From Lampris incognitus (Eukaryota; Chordata; Actinopteri; Lampriformes; Lampridae), in contig NC_079224.1 of assembly GCF_029633865.1 (NCBI RefSeq), forward strand, positions 24,484,895-24,548,894: a stretch of 64,000 nucleotides of DNA, given 5' to 3'. Position numbers and translations under genes: made by a program. Positions 23,301 through 36,432 of the stretch are shown piece after piece (position 1 is the stretch's first letter; every line of letters begins with the position of its first letter). The notes below the pieces were generated by a model, which saw only the letters and a list, made by a program, of their open reading frames with translations, ran no database searches and had not been told where the DNA came from.

Positions 23301-25026
23301 GAATGGCTGCTAACAATGATGGATGTCCTGCTGTTACTTCTTTATGGTGATACATACCCATGGGGCTTTGTAACAAGGGCTTAATGGGTACCCTTGAGAC
23401 AGATGTGAGGGGAAAGGAGAGTGGGGAATCTGGCCTTATTTCACAGTTAAGCTCCAAGCAATGAAATTCCCTTGTTACGCAAAGCTATACTGAAAACCAA
23501 ATGATTTACATCCTCTTGATGTTTGAGATGCTGCTGGATACGTGGCAGCATTTCTAATCACCTGTCACTCCTACAGCCTCCACTCATCTTTGCTGCAGAG
23601 ACAACTGAGTAACACGGCACGTTGACTTAATCCCCTTTCAAAGACATCTTCCCTCCGCTCTCCATGCCTCATCAACGTGTGAACATGACGCAGCCTTAAA
23701 GAGCTTCCCGCTTGACCACATGGAAATGGCGTGGCACCGTTGCCTTTGGCGACCAAGTGCTATAAAATCCCTGACAAGATCCGAGCAAACACGGGAAGAT
23801 GGACAATGTTTTATATATATATATATATATATACACTACCGTTCAAAAGTTTGGGATCACCCAAACAATTTTGTGTTTTCCATGAAAAGTCACACTTATT
23901 CACCACCATATGTTGTGAAATGAATAGAAAATAGAGTCAAGACATTGACAAGGTTAGAAATAATGATTTGTATTTGAAATAAGATTTTTTTTACATCAAA
24001 CTTTGCTTTCGTCAAAGAATCCTCCATTTGCAGCAATTACAGCATTGCAGACCTTTGGCATTCTAGCTGTTAATTTGTTGAGGTAATCTGGAGAAATTGC
24101 ACCCCACGCTTCCAGAAGTAGCTCCCACAAGTTGGATTGGTTGGATGGGCACTTCTTTGAGCAGATTGAGTTTCTGGAGCATCACATTTGTGGGGTCAAT
24201 TAAACGCTCAAAATGGCCAGAAAAAGAGAACTTTCATCTGAAACTCGACAGTCTATTCTTGTTCTTAGAAATGAAGGCTATTCCATGCGAGAAATTGCTA
24301 AGAAATTGAAGATTTCCTACACCGGTGTGTACTACTCCCTTCAGAGGACAGCACAAACAGGCTCTAACCAGAGTAGAAAAAGAAGTGGGAGGCCGCGTTG
24401 CACAACTGAGCAAGAAGATAAGTACATTAGAGTCTCTAGTTTGAGAAACAGACGCCTCACAGGTCCCCAACTGGCATCTTCATTAAATAGTACCTGTTAG
24501 AGCCTGTTTGTGCTGTCCTCTGAAGGGAGTAGTACACACCGGTGTAGGAAATCTTCAATTTCTTAGCAATTTCTCGCATGGAATAGCCTTCATTTTTAAG
24601 AACAAGAATAGACTGTCGAGTTTCAGATGAAAGTTCTCTTTTTCTGGCCATTTTGAGCGTTTAATTGACCCCACAAACGTGATGCTCCAGAAACTCAATC
24701 TGCTCAAAGAAGTGCCCATCCAACCAATCCAACTTGTGGGAGCTGCTTCTGGAAGCGTGGGGTGCAATTTCTCCAGATTACCTCAACAAATTAACAGCTA
24801 GAATGCCAAAGGTCTGCAATGCTGTAATTGCTGCAAATGGAGGATTCTTTGACGAAAGCAAAGTTTGATGTAAAAAAATCTTATTTCAAATACAAATCAT
24901 TATTTCTAACCTTGTCAATGTCTTGACTCTATTTTCTATTCATTTCACAACATATGGTGGTGAATAAGTGTGACTTTTCATGGAAAACACGAAATTGTTT
25001 GGGTGATCCCAAACTTTTGAACGGTA

Positions 25027-25064
<38 letters not shown>

Positions 25065-25300
25065 CACTTGTTCAGTGTTTTCACCCATGCTGTGAAGATT
25101 TAGCCATGCCTCTTGAACCGAGGTTTATTCAATCTTTACTTATTTTTTTCTTTTTTTTTATCAGGAGGGGAATTCTTAACATCTGGCCTGTGGCTCATTT
25201 TGAGTCCCCACCCAGTGTTTGACCACACTGCTCTCAAATGTAGAGTGGACAGATAAAACTACAATGTCTCAGTGTTTCAAAGTGAACAGAAGAGAGGAGG

Positions 25301-25359
<59 letters not shown>

Positions 25360-25501
25360 ACGTGTGTGTGTCTTCTGTTTTAGGAAATTATCTACTGCAA
25401 GTCTTGAGTATACAGTTATCGTGCAGTATTTTTCAAGTCTTTTTCGTGTATGCCGGCCTGAATGTCATTAAGTGTGTGTCTATCTGTGTGCGTGCGTGCG
25501 C

Positions 25502-25562
<61 letters not shown>

Positions 25563-28500
25563 CTCTGGGGCCATGAAAGAGGGGATTAGAAGGGGAGTAT
25601 AGCGGGCCAGTGAACGACAGGCATTCTGGGACAGCCTGGGAAAATAGCCCAAATACTCAGCAGTCATCCTCACTTCTCCATACGTGCACCTGTGTATCTG
25701 CTTGGGCTATGGGGGAGTACGGAGGAAGGGTAGTATTAAACATCCGACACGTCTAGTCAAGTTTGTAAACTTACCAAATTCCTGCAAACCCCAATGAACA
25801 TCCACTCTGTGCCAATCTTCTCATCAAAAGGAACATGTCGGCATGAATGAAAGGAGCGTGAGTCGTGACAAAACATCAAAAGGTTGGAACGTAACTTCAT
25901 AATTCCCGGCCGCGATGACAAGATTGGTCTCAACAACCACCTTGTAACGGTGACCCAGTCATCAGCATCATTAGCCTGTTTACATTCCTGCACTCCAGAG
26001 GAAATATTTTGGGGGGGTTGTGGGTTGTTTACTGCTATGATAGAGTTGAGAGTGATTCAGTGTGTGTCACAGACAGGTTTATCTGCCAGATGCTGTAGAC
26101 TCCCTCTGATCTCTCCACACTGAGTCCAGCTTATCTCTCTAGCACCAAATCACAGTCTAGGTGGGCTATATATTCACATGGGGAAAAAATTAGTAGAAAT
26201 GACAAAAACCAGGTAGATAGGATCGATAGGTCAGGCAGAAGTCAAGGGTGGTGAGTAGAGATGAGATGGAGGGAAAGGTATGGTTCCACTTGTGATCCAT
26301 CTGGGCTTAGAAAGCTGGCAGGATTGTTTGATGTGCCGTTTTGCTTGTATCATTGTGTTTGTATTGTTTTAATCCTGTTTCTCGGATGGCCTCCATTTGA
26401 TACAAATTCAGGTTTAGTGAAAACTTGGTTGAGGACCTAAGATGGAAAATCATTAATTATTGTTATTTAAGGTGGTATTGCCCAGATTGGTTGTTCAATG
26501 TAATTTAAAACAAAAAGGCCATGTGGCTGGTTTGACTTTCTTCAAGTAAAAGGAGATCACATGCTGTCTCTTTAAACGTTTCAAAAATCTTTGCACAGAG
26601 AAGCAAGTAGATGAGAGATTAGCTTAAAAAAATAACAATGGGCAGTCCCCCTGGAGCTGTCATGAGCTCACTCAAGTCTTTGTGTGATAAGGTATATTAT
26701 AGTTTATTGCCTTTCACTGGTATTATATTGAGATGAAATTTAGATATTATCATATCGCAATGCACAATTTTGTTGTTTAAATTAATGATAATAATTTACT
26801 ACCTGAAATTTATCACAAAATGAAGTCTGTAATATTGGAGGGAGTATTATTAGAAGTCTAGTTTCAGTTTGATAGTACACTTAAACAAACAGTTCAATGT
26901 GATGAGCCTCACTTTGATTCTTGAATGTTTTTTTGCATGTCTAAGCAGATGTCATGATGTATATCACTGTCATATTGTAAAAGTCGCGTTGATTATCGTG
27001 TTAATGATTTTTCTATATCGCCCAGCAATATGCTACAGGACATTTCCCTGTGGATGTGGGGGCAGTCACATGACCATGGACAAAAGCAGACTACTTCACC
27101 ATATCTGTGTTTATAATGCCCATCTCAAGGAAGAGTTGCCCCTTAGTAATGACTCCACCTACTTGCCCCGCTCCATCCCTGCACCAAGCACCCTCTGGCA
27201 GCCACTCAGCAATAACACAGCTGTTGAGAAGGCTTAGTTTCTGTGGTGATGGCCGCTGGACTTGGGAGGAATGTTTGTATGCAATAAGCTGACATTCAGG
27301 GCGCCTTGCTGCCTTGACTCAGCCAAGGGGTGAGGGATGGGGGAGAGCAATGCAGGGACAGTTGGCTGCCGATAACCATCTCTCTCATTCCCACTCCCCT
27401 CTCCTCCCCTTGCTTTTTTCATCCAAGTGCAGGCCACTGGGTTTCTTTCTCTTCATTCCAGCTTGTTTCGTAATTGTACAAGAGGCACTTTGGAGGGCTG
27501 GAGGAGAGACCACTTGGCTTTGTAATGTGATCTAAAGCTGCAGTTTTAATGGCTTGGCTTTGGATGTTTTTGTTAGTTTTTCTGGGCCAGTCTATCGTAG
27601 GCCAGGTTTATGGCTCCGTTTTAATTTTTATGTGAAGCAAACCTAGTTTTGGGCCACGGGAAGTGCCTCATCCATCTTCGAGTCAACGCTGACTGTGGCA
27701 CCTGTCTCGTGGCTCAGGTTCGAGATGTGAGTCTTGCACTTGGTGCTTTGAAGTAGCGAGGTGGCTAATTTTACCATGAGGATTGGAGCACTTAAAACCT
27801 TCTCACTTTTATTCCTGCACAATTTGATGCTTTAGCAGGGAAATATTACAACTGTCCAAGTAAACACGGCAATTTGCGAATTAAAAAAAAAAGTTGCGGC
27901 TTATATCGCATTTTTAAGTGTCTATGTTGATACTGGTGAACGCTCCCTTTTCAGCATTTGTGATGTTCTTTCTTTTCTGACCTCATCTTGGAAAGGCCAT
28001 GGGTGACTTGTCAGTCAACAAGGCCCAATTTTGTCAAATCATTGCGATGACATGGCAGTCGACAGAGGTGGGTGGGAGGAGTTGCAGGTGTAAATAAGTG
28101 ACTTAAATGAGGGGCAAATGAAAAATTAATCCAGCTGATGGTGGTGTTTTTTTTTTCTTTTCTCTTGTTCTCTAGAGGATGGAGCAATAGTCACCATTGA
28201 TGTGGGTCTGGCCTACAGAGATGACTTGTTCAGCGAGTGGACAGAGATGGCCCATTCTTTAGAACAGAGGAAGCTCAACTGCAAGTTCAACACTCCCAAG
28301 GTAGAAAAAAATGATGACTAAATGAGTTTTTAGTTATGAGAGGGATTTTTAGTTTACTAAAAACATATATGACATATATCATCATATCTCATCGTATATC
28401 TCACACTTCTAAATCCAAAAGTGGATAAAAAGTTCCTTATCCTGGTGGATAAAAAGTGGATCTAAAAAATTACCTAAGAGTATGTGATCACCTGAATTTC

Positions 28501-31500
28501 TCCCATGAAAGACAAATTTGGATGCAATTTCTCTGCACCATCTCAAACTTGGTAATTTTACTCTTCCAGTATTGACACAGATATAACCTCCAGATCTTCA
28601 ATACATCTTTGGGGGATAAAAAAATGGGAAAAGTTTTATTGAGTGCTGTGTACCTCACTCGTGTCAGTAGATAATGCAAGCCACCATGTCTTATTGTGTG
28701 TTTTCCAGATTTCTGACAATGAGGGACGTTACTATGAGTGTGACATGCTGCCCTTCATGGAAGTGGGAAGCGTGGCCCACAAGTACTACCTCCTCAATAT
28801 CCGCCTGCCTGTCAATGAACGCAAGAAGATCAACATGGGTATAGGAGAGATCAAGGACATCCGTCTGGTTGTAAGTCAGCCGTGTTGTAATGAGGGCCCA
28901 AATCGGCTCTGTGCATAACTGTAGTCCACTGACTTCCGGTTTCTAATGCAGCGGTCATACCAGTTTGCTGTTTGTTGGCATGTTCTATTGACAATGGCAT
29001 ATTTTTCGTGTTGCCTGCCAGATTTACCATGGATGAATGTCAACGACATGCACAGAATTGTCGACAAACTTTCACCTGCACCTACCAGCAAACGGGTGGA
29101 AAGTTTCAAGTTGTACATATCAAGTTACATCCACAATTATGAGGATGGTGTGGACGGATGTAACTTGGTAAAAGAGATTTCGGTAAAGGGGGCGTGGCTT
29201 CTAGCCCTAATTGAAGGTGATTGGCTTTCACCAGCAAAATGTTCACTCGAGTTGAAATTTTTTTTTTAATTCAAGCGAGCACTCATTTCACCCATTTCGC
29301 AACGCTCGCAGCTTTGCTCCGATTAACTCCGCCCATCCACCTCATACCATTGACTTTTCATGTATTTGCACCGCACGTAAATTCCGCTTCACATTTGGTT
29401 AAAATGCACTTTTATTCTTCTTTTTCTTCAAGATTTGGCCATATTTGAGGTGGTTCCCATGGGTGAAAACTCATTAAATTGGGTACTGTGGTGACCCACA
29501 TCTATATATCGAGAGACATTCACCTAAGAGGACGGTGTACCTTTAAGGGAAGAGGCGAGGGGTCAGATAATGCACTTCCGCTTCCGGTTCACAGTCAGTT
29601 CAGTGTCGTTGTCGAACGTATGACATGCAAAGTTGGAGCTAGTAAACTACCTCGACTACGTCTACTCTCACGTCTCCTGTCTCGTTGTTTTCTAACTCCA
29701 CATTGGTGACCCCGACGTGATCGAACTACTAATACGAGTATGTCTGACAACGACGACGCCGGTGCTAACAACATGGCTATTGCTAACGCTAGCATTTACA
29801 CCGCTACTGTGAAGCTACCCGACTTTTGGCAGCATAATCCACGGCTGTGGTTTCAACATGTGGAAGCCCAGTTCCAGCTGAGAGGGATAACGCAGGATGC
29901 AACGCAGTACTTCTACGTAGTGGCGGCGTTAGACGCATCGACAACGGCGCGAGCAATGACGCTGTTGGAAGCTCCGCCAGCTGCTGGCCAGTACGATGCT
30001 ATAAAGACATTCCTCCTGAAACTATTTGAACTGTCGGAGCTGGAGAAGGCAGACCGTTTACTGTCCCCGAATGGCCTCGGCGACGGCAAACCGTCTGAGT
30101 TAATGGAAAAAATGCTGTCTGTGCTGGGATCGGCTGATCCGGCCTTTCTTTTCACACACATTTTTCTGAGGCAGCTCCCCGCACCTGTACGCACAGCACT
30201 GGCCAGTTCTCCTCTCGCCGCCTCCAAGGACGACCGTTCTCTGGCTGCTGAAGCAGACAGGGTTTTCCTGGCCAACCGGCAACAGTTTGTGCATGCCCTG
30301 CTACCCCACCAGACCGCCCCACCACCACCTGTGTACGACTATATGGACACCGCGGCTGCGGTGACAGCCCGCCGCCAACCCGACGACGGGCTCTGTTATT
30401 ACCATGCCAGGTTTGGGGCAAAAGCAAAACGGTGTCGCAAACCCTGCAATTACAGGGTTCCGGGAAACGCCAAGGCCGGCGCTCGTTAACGGCTATGGGC
30501 GCCGGCCGTGACTGCAAGCTGTTGTTCATCAGAGACTCCTTGTCGGGCCGACGGCTGCTGGTTGACTCTGGCGCTCAACGCAGCATACTACCAGCACAAG
30601 CTGTGGACACGATGACCGACAGTCACGGCCCCCAGATGGACGCCGCCAACGGCACGTCCATTCGGACGTACGGTATCAGACATGTGGACGTGTGTTTTGG
30701 CGGCCGACGTTTCGGCTGGGACTTTGTGATGGCTGCTGTATCCACCCCGCTCCTAGGTGCGGATTTCCTCTGTGCTTTCAACCTGCTGGTGGATGTTAAA
30801 AACTGTCGCGTGATTGATGCCGTCTCTTTTGCGTCATACCCCTGCACGCTTGGGGGCGCTGGAGCGCTGTGCCTCGCTAACACACTCTCCACCGGGGATC
30901 CATACCAACGCCTGCTCGCAAATTTCCCCGAGCTCACCACACCCACCTTCTCCTCGGCGGTGGCCAAGCACGGCGTGGAACATCATATCACCACAGTGGG
31001 CCCCCCAGTTTACGCCCGGGCCCGACGCCTCGACTCGGCCAAGCTCGCAATAGCCAGGGAGGAGTTTTCGACTATGGAGCGCCTCGGCATTGTCCGCCGT
31101 TCTGACAGCCCGTGGGCTTCCCCTCTTCACATGGTTACTAAGGCCGACGGGGGTTGGCGCCCGTGCGGGGACTACCGTCGCCTAAACAATGCCACGACCC
31201 CCGACCGGTACCCCATACCGCACATACAAGATTTCTCTACCCACCTGGCGGGCGCTGCCATCTATTCCAAAATCGACTTAGTGCGGGGGTATCACCAAGT
31301 GCCGGTCCACCCACTGGATGTCCCAAAAACGGCTGTCATCACACCCTTTGGGCTCTTTGAGTTTTTACGTATGCCTTTCGGCCTTAAAGGGGCGGCGCAG
31401 ACGTTTCAGCGCCTTATGGATTCTGTGCTCCGCGACATGCCATTTTTGTTTGTGTACTTAGACGACATCCTCGTGGCCAGCGCGTCGGCGGAGGAACACA

Positions 31501-34500
31501 TGACGCACCTCACACAGCTGTTCGACAGGCTCAGCGAACACGGCCTCATCATCAACCCAGCTAAGTGTCAGTTCGGGGAGTCGTCCATCACCTTCCTCGG
31601 GCACCACATCACTCCACAGGGGGCCGTTCCCCTCCCTGCCAGGGTTGAGGCTGTCACCATGTTCCCCCGCCCCCGCACTGTACAGTCGCTGCAGGAATTC
31701 CTGGGCATGGTGAACTTTTATAACCGTTTCCTGCCCCGTGCCGCCCACATCATGCGTCCCCTGTATGAGGCCCTGCGGGGTAAGAAGTCTAAGGACGAGC
31801 TGGACTGGTCTTCGGGGATGGACGAGGCTTTTGTGGCCGCCAAGACCGCGCTGGCCAACGCTGCGCTGCTAGCTCACCCGTCGCCTGCCGCCCCCATAGC
31901 CCTTACAACGGATGCCTCCGACTACGCCGTGGGGGCCGTGTGTGAGCAGTGGGTGGAGGGGGGTTGGCAGCCGTTGGCGTTCTTCAGTAAACAACTCCGT
32001 GAGAGCGAGCGCAAATACAGCACCTTTGATAGGGAACTACTGGGTCTCTTCCTCGCAACCAGACACTTTAGGTTTCTATTGGAGGGCCGACAGTTCACCG
32101 CTTTCATGGACCACAAACCGCTGACGTTCTGTATGGCCAAAACCTCAGAACCGTGGTCTGGGCGTCAGCAGCGCCATCTCGCGGCGGTTTCCGAGTTTAC
32201 CACGGACATACAACACGTGTCGGGCAAGGATAACTTCGTCGCCGACTGCCTTTCACGGGCAGTTGTTAACGCCGTTCACTTGGGACTCGACTACGCCGCT
32301 ATGGCAACGGACCAAGCCAAGGACGCGACCGTTCAAGACTACCGTTCGACCCCTACGGCGCTACGGCTGGAGGAAGTGACGTTCGACGCGGCCAACACCA
32401 CCCTCCTCTGTGACATCTCCACCGGTCAACCGCGCCCCCTGGTGCCTACTTCCTGGCGGCGCCGAGTTTTCGACACCGTCCATGGCCTTTCCCACCCGGG
32501 AGTGAAGGCCTCGACCAAGCTGGTGAGCGTCAAGTTCGTTTGGCCTGGGCTCCGTAAGGATGTTAGAGCCTGGGCCGGCTCGTGTGTGGCGTGCCAACGC
32601 GCCAAGGTGCACCGCCATACCAAGGCCCCTTTGGCGCCGTTTGTGGTTCCAGAGAGGCGGTTTGACCACGTCAATGTTGACCTGGTGGGTCCCCTGCCCC
32701 CCTCCCGTGGTTATACGTTCCTCCTCACTATTGTGGACAGGGCCACCAGGTGGCCAGAGGCTATTCCCTTGTCCTCCACGACGGCAGCAGAGGTAGCGCG
32801 GGCGTTCATCGGCTGCTGGGTGGCCCGTTTCGGCACGCCTGGTTACATCACAAGCGACCGGGGCTCCCAGTTTACCTCGGAGCTCTGGACGGCGGTCGCT
32901 GAGCACCTGGGGATGAAGATCCACCGCACTACGGCGTACAACCCGCAGAGCAACGGACTTTGTGAGCGGTTCCATCGGGACATGAAAGCCGCTCTGCGGG
33001 CAAGCCTCACTGGCTGCGACTGGATGGACCGGCTCCCGTGGGTCATGCTCGGCCTGCGTTCGGCCCCGAAGGAAGACCTCCAGACCTCCTCCGCTGAGCT
33101 GGTGTATGGCCAGCCCCTGCGGGTTCCGGGGGAGTTTCTTCCGGATGCTACGGCTCCCTGGTCGGCCGCCTCTCACCTCAGTGCGTCCCGGAGCGCTGCC
33201 GGTGCCTTCGCTCCCGTTCCGATGTCTCAACACTGCCTCCCCCGGTCCTACGTCCCCAAGGATCTGCCATCGGCGAGGTATGTCTTAATTAGGCACGACA
33301 GCCATCGGTCCCCGCTGCAGCCCCCATACGACGGGCCCTTCCGCGTCCTGGAGGCGGGGGATAAGAACTTTGTGGTGGACATGGGGGGCAGGCCGGAGCG
33401 GGTCGCTATAGACCGTCTCAAGCCCGCTCACTTGGACATTGGGGAGCCAATGCAGTTGGCCCTACCCCCACGGCGGGGGCGCCCTCCTAGGTCGGCCCCG
33501 GCACCTGCCTCTGTTCCTGCTTCGGCCCCGCCTATGGCCCGGGTTTCGGCCCCATCTGTTTCCCCTCCTGTGAAGCGCAGCCGTTATGGCCGCAGGGTCC
33601 GCCCTCCGACTCGTCACCTGTTTTCCCCGTGACTTTGCACTATGTCATTGACTGTTCTGTTGTAGAGTCTATTTTTATGTTCATGACTTGCACTTTTGCT
33701 GTTTTGCATTGTTTTGTTTAGGTGAATTCTGGGGGGGCCTGTGTGGTGACCCACATCTATATATCGAGAGACATTCACCTAAGAGGACGGTGTACCTTTA
33801 AGGGAAGAGGCGAGGGGTCAGATAATGCACTTCCGCTTCCGGTTCACAGTCAGTTCAGTGTCGTTGTCGAACGTATGACATGCAAAGTTGGAGCTAGTAA
33901 ACTACCTCGACTACGTCTACTCTCACGTCTCCTGTCTCGTTGTTTTCTAACTCCACAGTACACACGTCAGTGCTTGTGACAGTAACTCAGTAAAAAGGAG
34001 ATGGGGTTTCCAGGGCATCTGGTGGTTAGAGTTGGCTCAAGGTACAGATGTGTGTCCCGATTAGAGAACATGGACTTTCCCAGTTATGCTGCTTTAATTT
34101 AGGCTGTGGTCTGTAACAGTGATACAAACAAGGGAACGCTATCAGTATAACAAGCAATAATACTGAGAACATAATCATATGCAGATGACTGTAATTATTA
34201 ATCAAATTTATCAACAACAAATCACCGTTAGCATACTGCCCCCCACGAGGCTTATAAACTAGAGAAATTACCGGCAGAGATATATGTGCAGTTACCGAAT
34301 AATCGCGCTAATATCTGGTTTACAGTTATAAATATAAGTACATACCTTTGAGCATTTACGCACGGCAATAAACAGAGATTGTATAGGTGGATAGCGAAAA
34401 CAGGAGAGGAAAAATGTCGCTGTCTCAATATCAACCACACATTCGAAAACTGAACTAGACTTCATGTCACCGGATCGTAACACTGCACGTTCAGGGACAA

Positions 34501-36387
34501 TCTGTAAATAACAGCTCCGGTGAGTTCACTTAGGTGGGACGGAGTAAATTGCTATCATAACGAAGCAAACTAAACCTATAAGGCAGTGGATAGGCAAACT
34601 TATTACATAACTATGTAGGCTTTCTAACACTCAGGGACAGACGCTTGGCCCAGGGACTCCATAGTGCTCCCATATGTCATTGAGGCTTTTGCCTGGCATA
34701 TAGATTTGCCTACACACACACCAAATTTGATAGGCATGTGGGTCTCCCCAAGCCGAAAAAAATTGTTATGTACGTTGCACTAGCCACACCCAACAGGAAG
34801 TCAGTTATTTTCGATTTTGTGCATTTTGACATGTTTTACATTTGGAAATACTCTTCCTAAACAATTCATCGGATTCATGTCAGATTTGGTGTACATGAGG
34901 TCAAGATGTTGCTGATATTCAGGAATCAGGATCAGGAATCAGGAACACTGTCATTTCACTGCATGTACGCAAGTGCATGAAATGAAATGAAATGCTGTTT
35001 GCCCCAGCCCACAGCAGTACAACACAAAGACAAAAACACATCCAAAAACTACAAGAACACACATACCCAAACTAACTCATGTATCAAAACTAAACAAAAA
35101 AAAAAATCACTGTCCAAGGGAATGAACGCCAGCCAGGATGAATGTTGGAACCATCGGTCTGCATGAGCTAGCAGTTAGCTTAGCCCACCCCGCTTCCGCA
35201 TCCTGTCAGACTGCCCTCGGCGTTTCCTCCTTGGGCGCAGCGGCGCAGCTCCAGGCAGGGACCGTGGTCCCCGAGCCCACTGGACAAAGCAGACCAAGCT
35301 CTCCCAGATGATCCAGTGCCAACTCTCCCAGCCAGACACCCTCAACACACTTCCCCGCACTCCTCACGACGACATCAAAAACACCACAGTGAATGCCAGG
35401 TGAGGCCGTCGCCAGACCGCCCTCGGTGTTATCGTAACTGCCAGTCTGCATGGGCTAGCAGTTAGCGAAGCCTGCCCCACTCTCCCAGCTAACCCGGTGC
35501 CAGCTTTCCCAGTCATCAAATGAAGACAAAACGTAGACGCAGACGTGGACAGACATCGCATGGACGGTACTGGGTGAGGCCGCCGCAAATGTGAATTCGC
35601 GCCGCCATCGTCCGACACCAGCACTGGGTGAGGCTTCTGCAAACGTGAATTTGTGCAGCCATCTTCTCACGCCGTTTCCGATGTGGGAAGATGGAATTTT
35701 AAATTGCGATAGGATTTTTTTTTAATATCTTGGAAGGTGTTGAAATGGCGAAATGACAAATTTGTGTCTCGCCACAAACAGGAAATGTGTCATAAATTTG
35801 CCATGCATTGCTTGATACGCTCAAACTATCGCGCCACCATTTGGCAACAGGAAACGGGAAGCTGTTGGAGCTTGACTACATTGTCCAATATGCAGCAAAC
35901 TTGAGACATGTAATATACATTGTGTGGTCTACATGTGATATACAGCAACATCTGTTGATGTGTTGAACGGGGTTGCCATGGCAAACTCATGACACCAGGC
36001 CAAACAGGAAGTCAGAATAACTTGGCAGTGTTTCAATTGAGTATCCTTAAACGTCATGATTATTGAAGGACCACTCCTTATCACACCCATGTGACATTCA
36101 TGAAGCATAGTTATATTTTAAGAGGGAAATTGCACGTCAAAATACTCCTACAGGTGTTGATGTGATTGACTTCAAATTTGATCTCCAAAACTTATATACA
36201 TGCCTGACACACTGTAAAGGTATATTTGATGTGTCAAATGAGGATGACATGCCAGACACTTGATGCCAAAGAGGAAGTGGGAATAACTGCAATGCTTTTG
36301 CCTATTAGTCTGAATCTTTATATGGTTAATGAAGGACCATTTTTGATCAAATCTATGTGGCATTTATGGTGCATAATTATAGCACTA

Positions 36388-36432
<45 letters not shown>

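Larger units (their letters stand above)
23834..25029. mobile_element. Tc1/mariner foldback element (giant palindrome)
   Basis: Both ends are CACTACCGTTCAAAAGTTTG in opposite orientation, flanked by TA inside (TA)n runs. Arms of about 530 bp (23834-24365 and 24499-25029) are nearly perfect inverted copies around a loop of about 130 bp. Each arm joins a transposase C-terminal/3' end segment to the 5' leader and N-terminal half of a Tc1 transposase in the opposite orientation. The element is therefore a rearranged, inverted dimer of an internally deleted Tc1 copy. It lies in wls intron 2 and would be transcribed as a long hairpin. Confidence 0.9.
21907..28175 (+). other. wls intron 2 content
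   Basis: The 6.3-kb intron contains a tRNA-derived SINE (22177-22614), a long Tc1 palindrome (23834-25029) and two TG runs (about 25302-25356 and 25509-25558). From 25.7 to 28.1 kb I see only AT-rich single-copy sequence, with no gene or named repeat. Confidence 0.7.
29487..33957 (+). mobile_element. Complete, apparently intact Ty3/Gypsy retrotransposon (Gypsy-2)
   Basis: 4471 bp, with two 216-bp LTRs that I read as identical, flanked by the 4-bp duplication GTAC (29483-29486 and 33958-33961). The order is LTR, primer binding site, gag, pol in the -1 frame, polypurine tract, LTR. Both open frames are free of stops. Identical LTRs imply very recent insertion. It sits in wls intron 4 in the same orientation as the gene, so its RNA is also part of wls pre-mRNA. 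Confidence 0.95.

Noticed and set aside
28946-29269. 107-codon frame in intron 4 that reads smoothly ([15 protein letters not shown] region)
   Set aside because: It looks faintly like part of a domesticated transposase or nuclease, but I cannot name a family and there is no supporting structure around it.
30623-33233. Minus-strand frames up to 290 codons inside Gypsy-2
   Set aside because: They are antisense shadows of a GC-rich pol gene with strong domain homology on the + strand.
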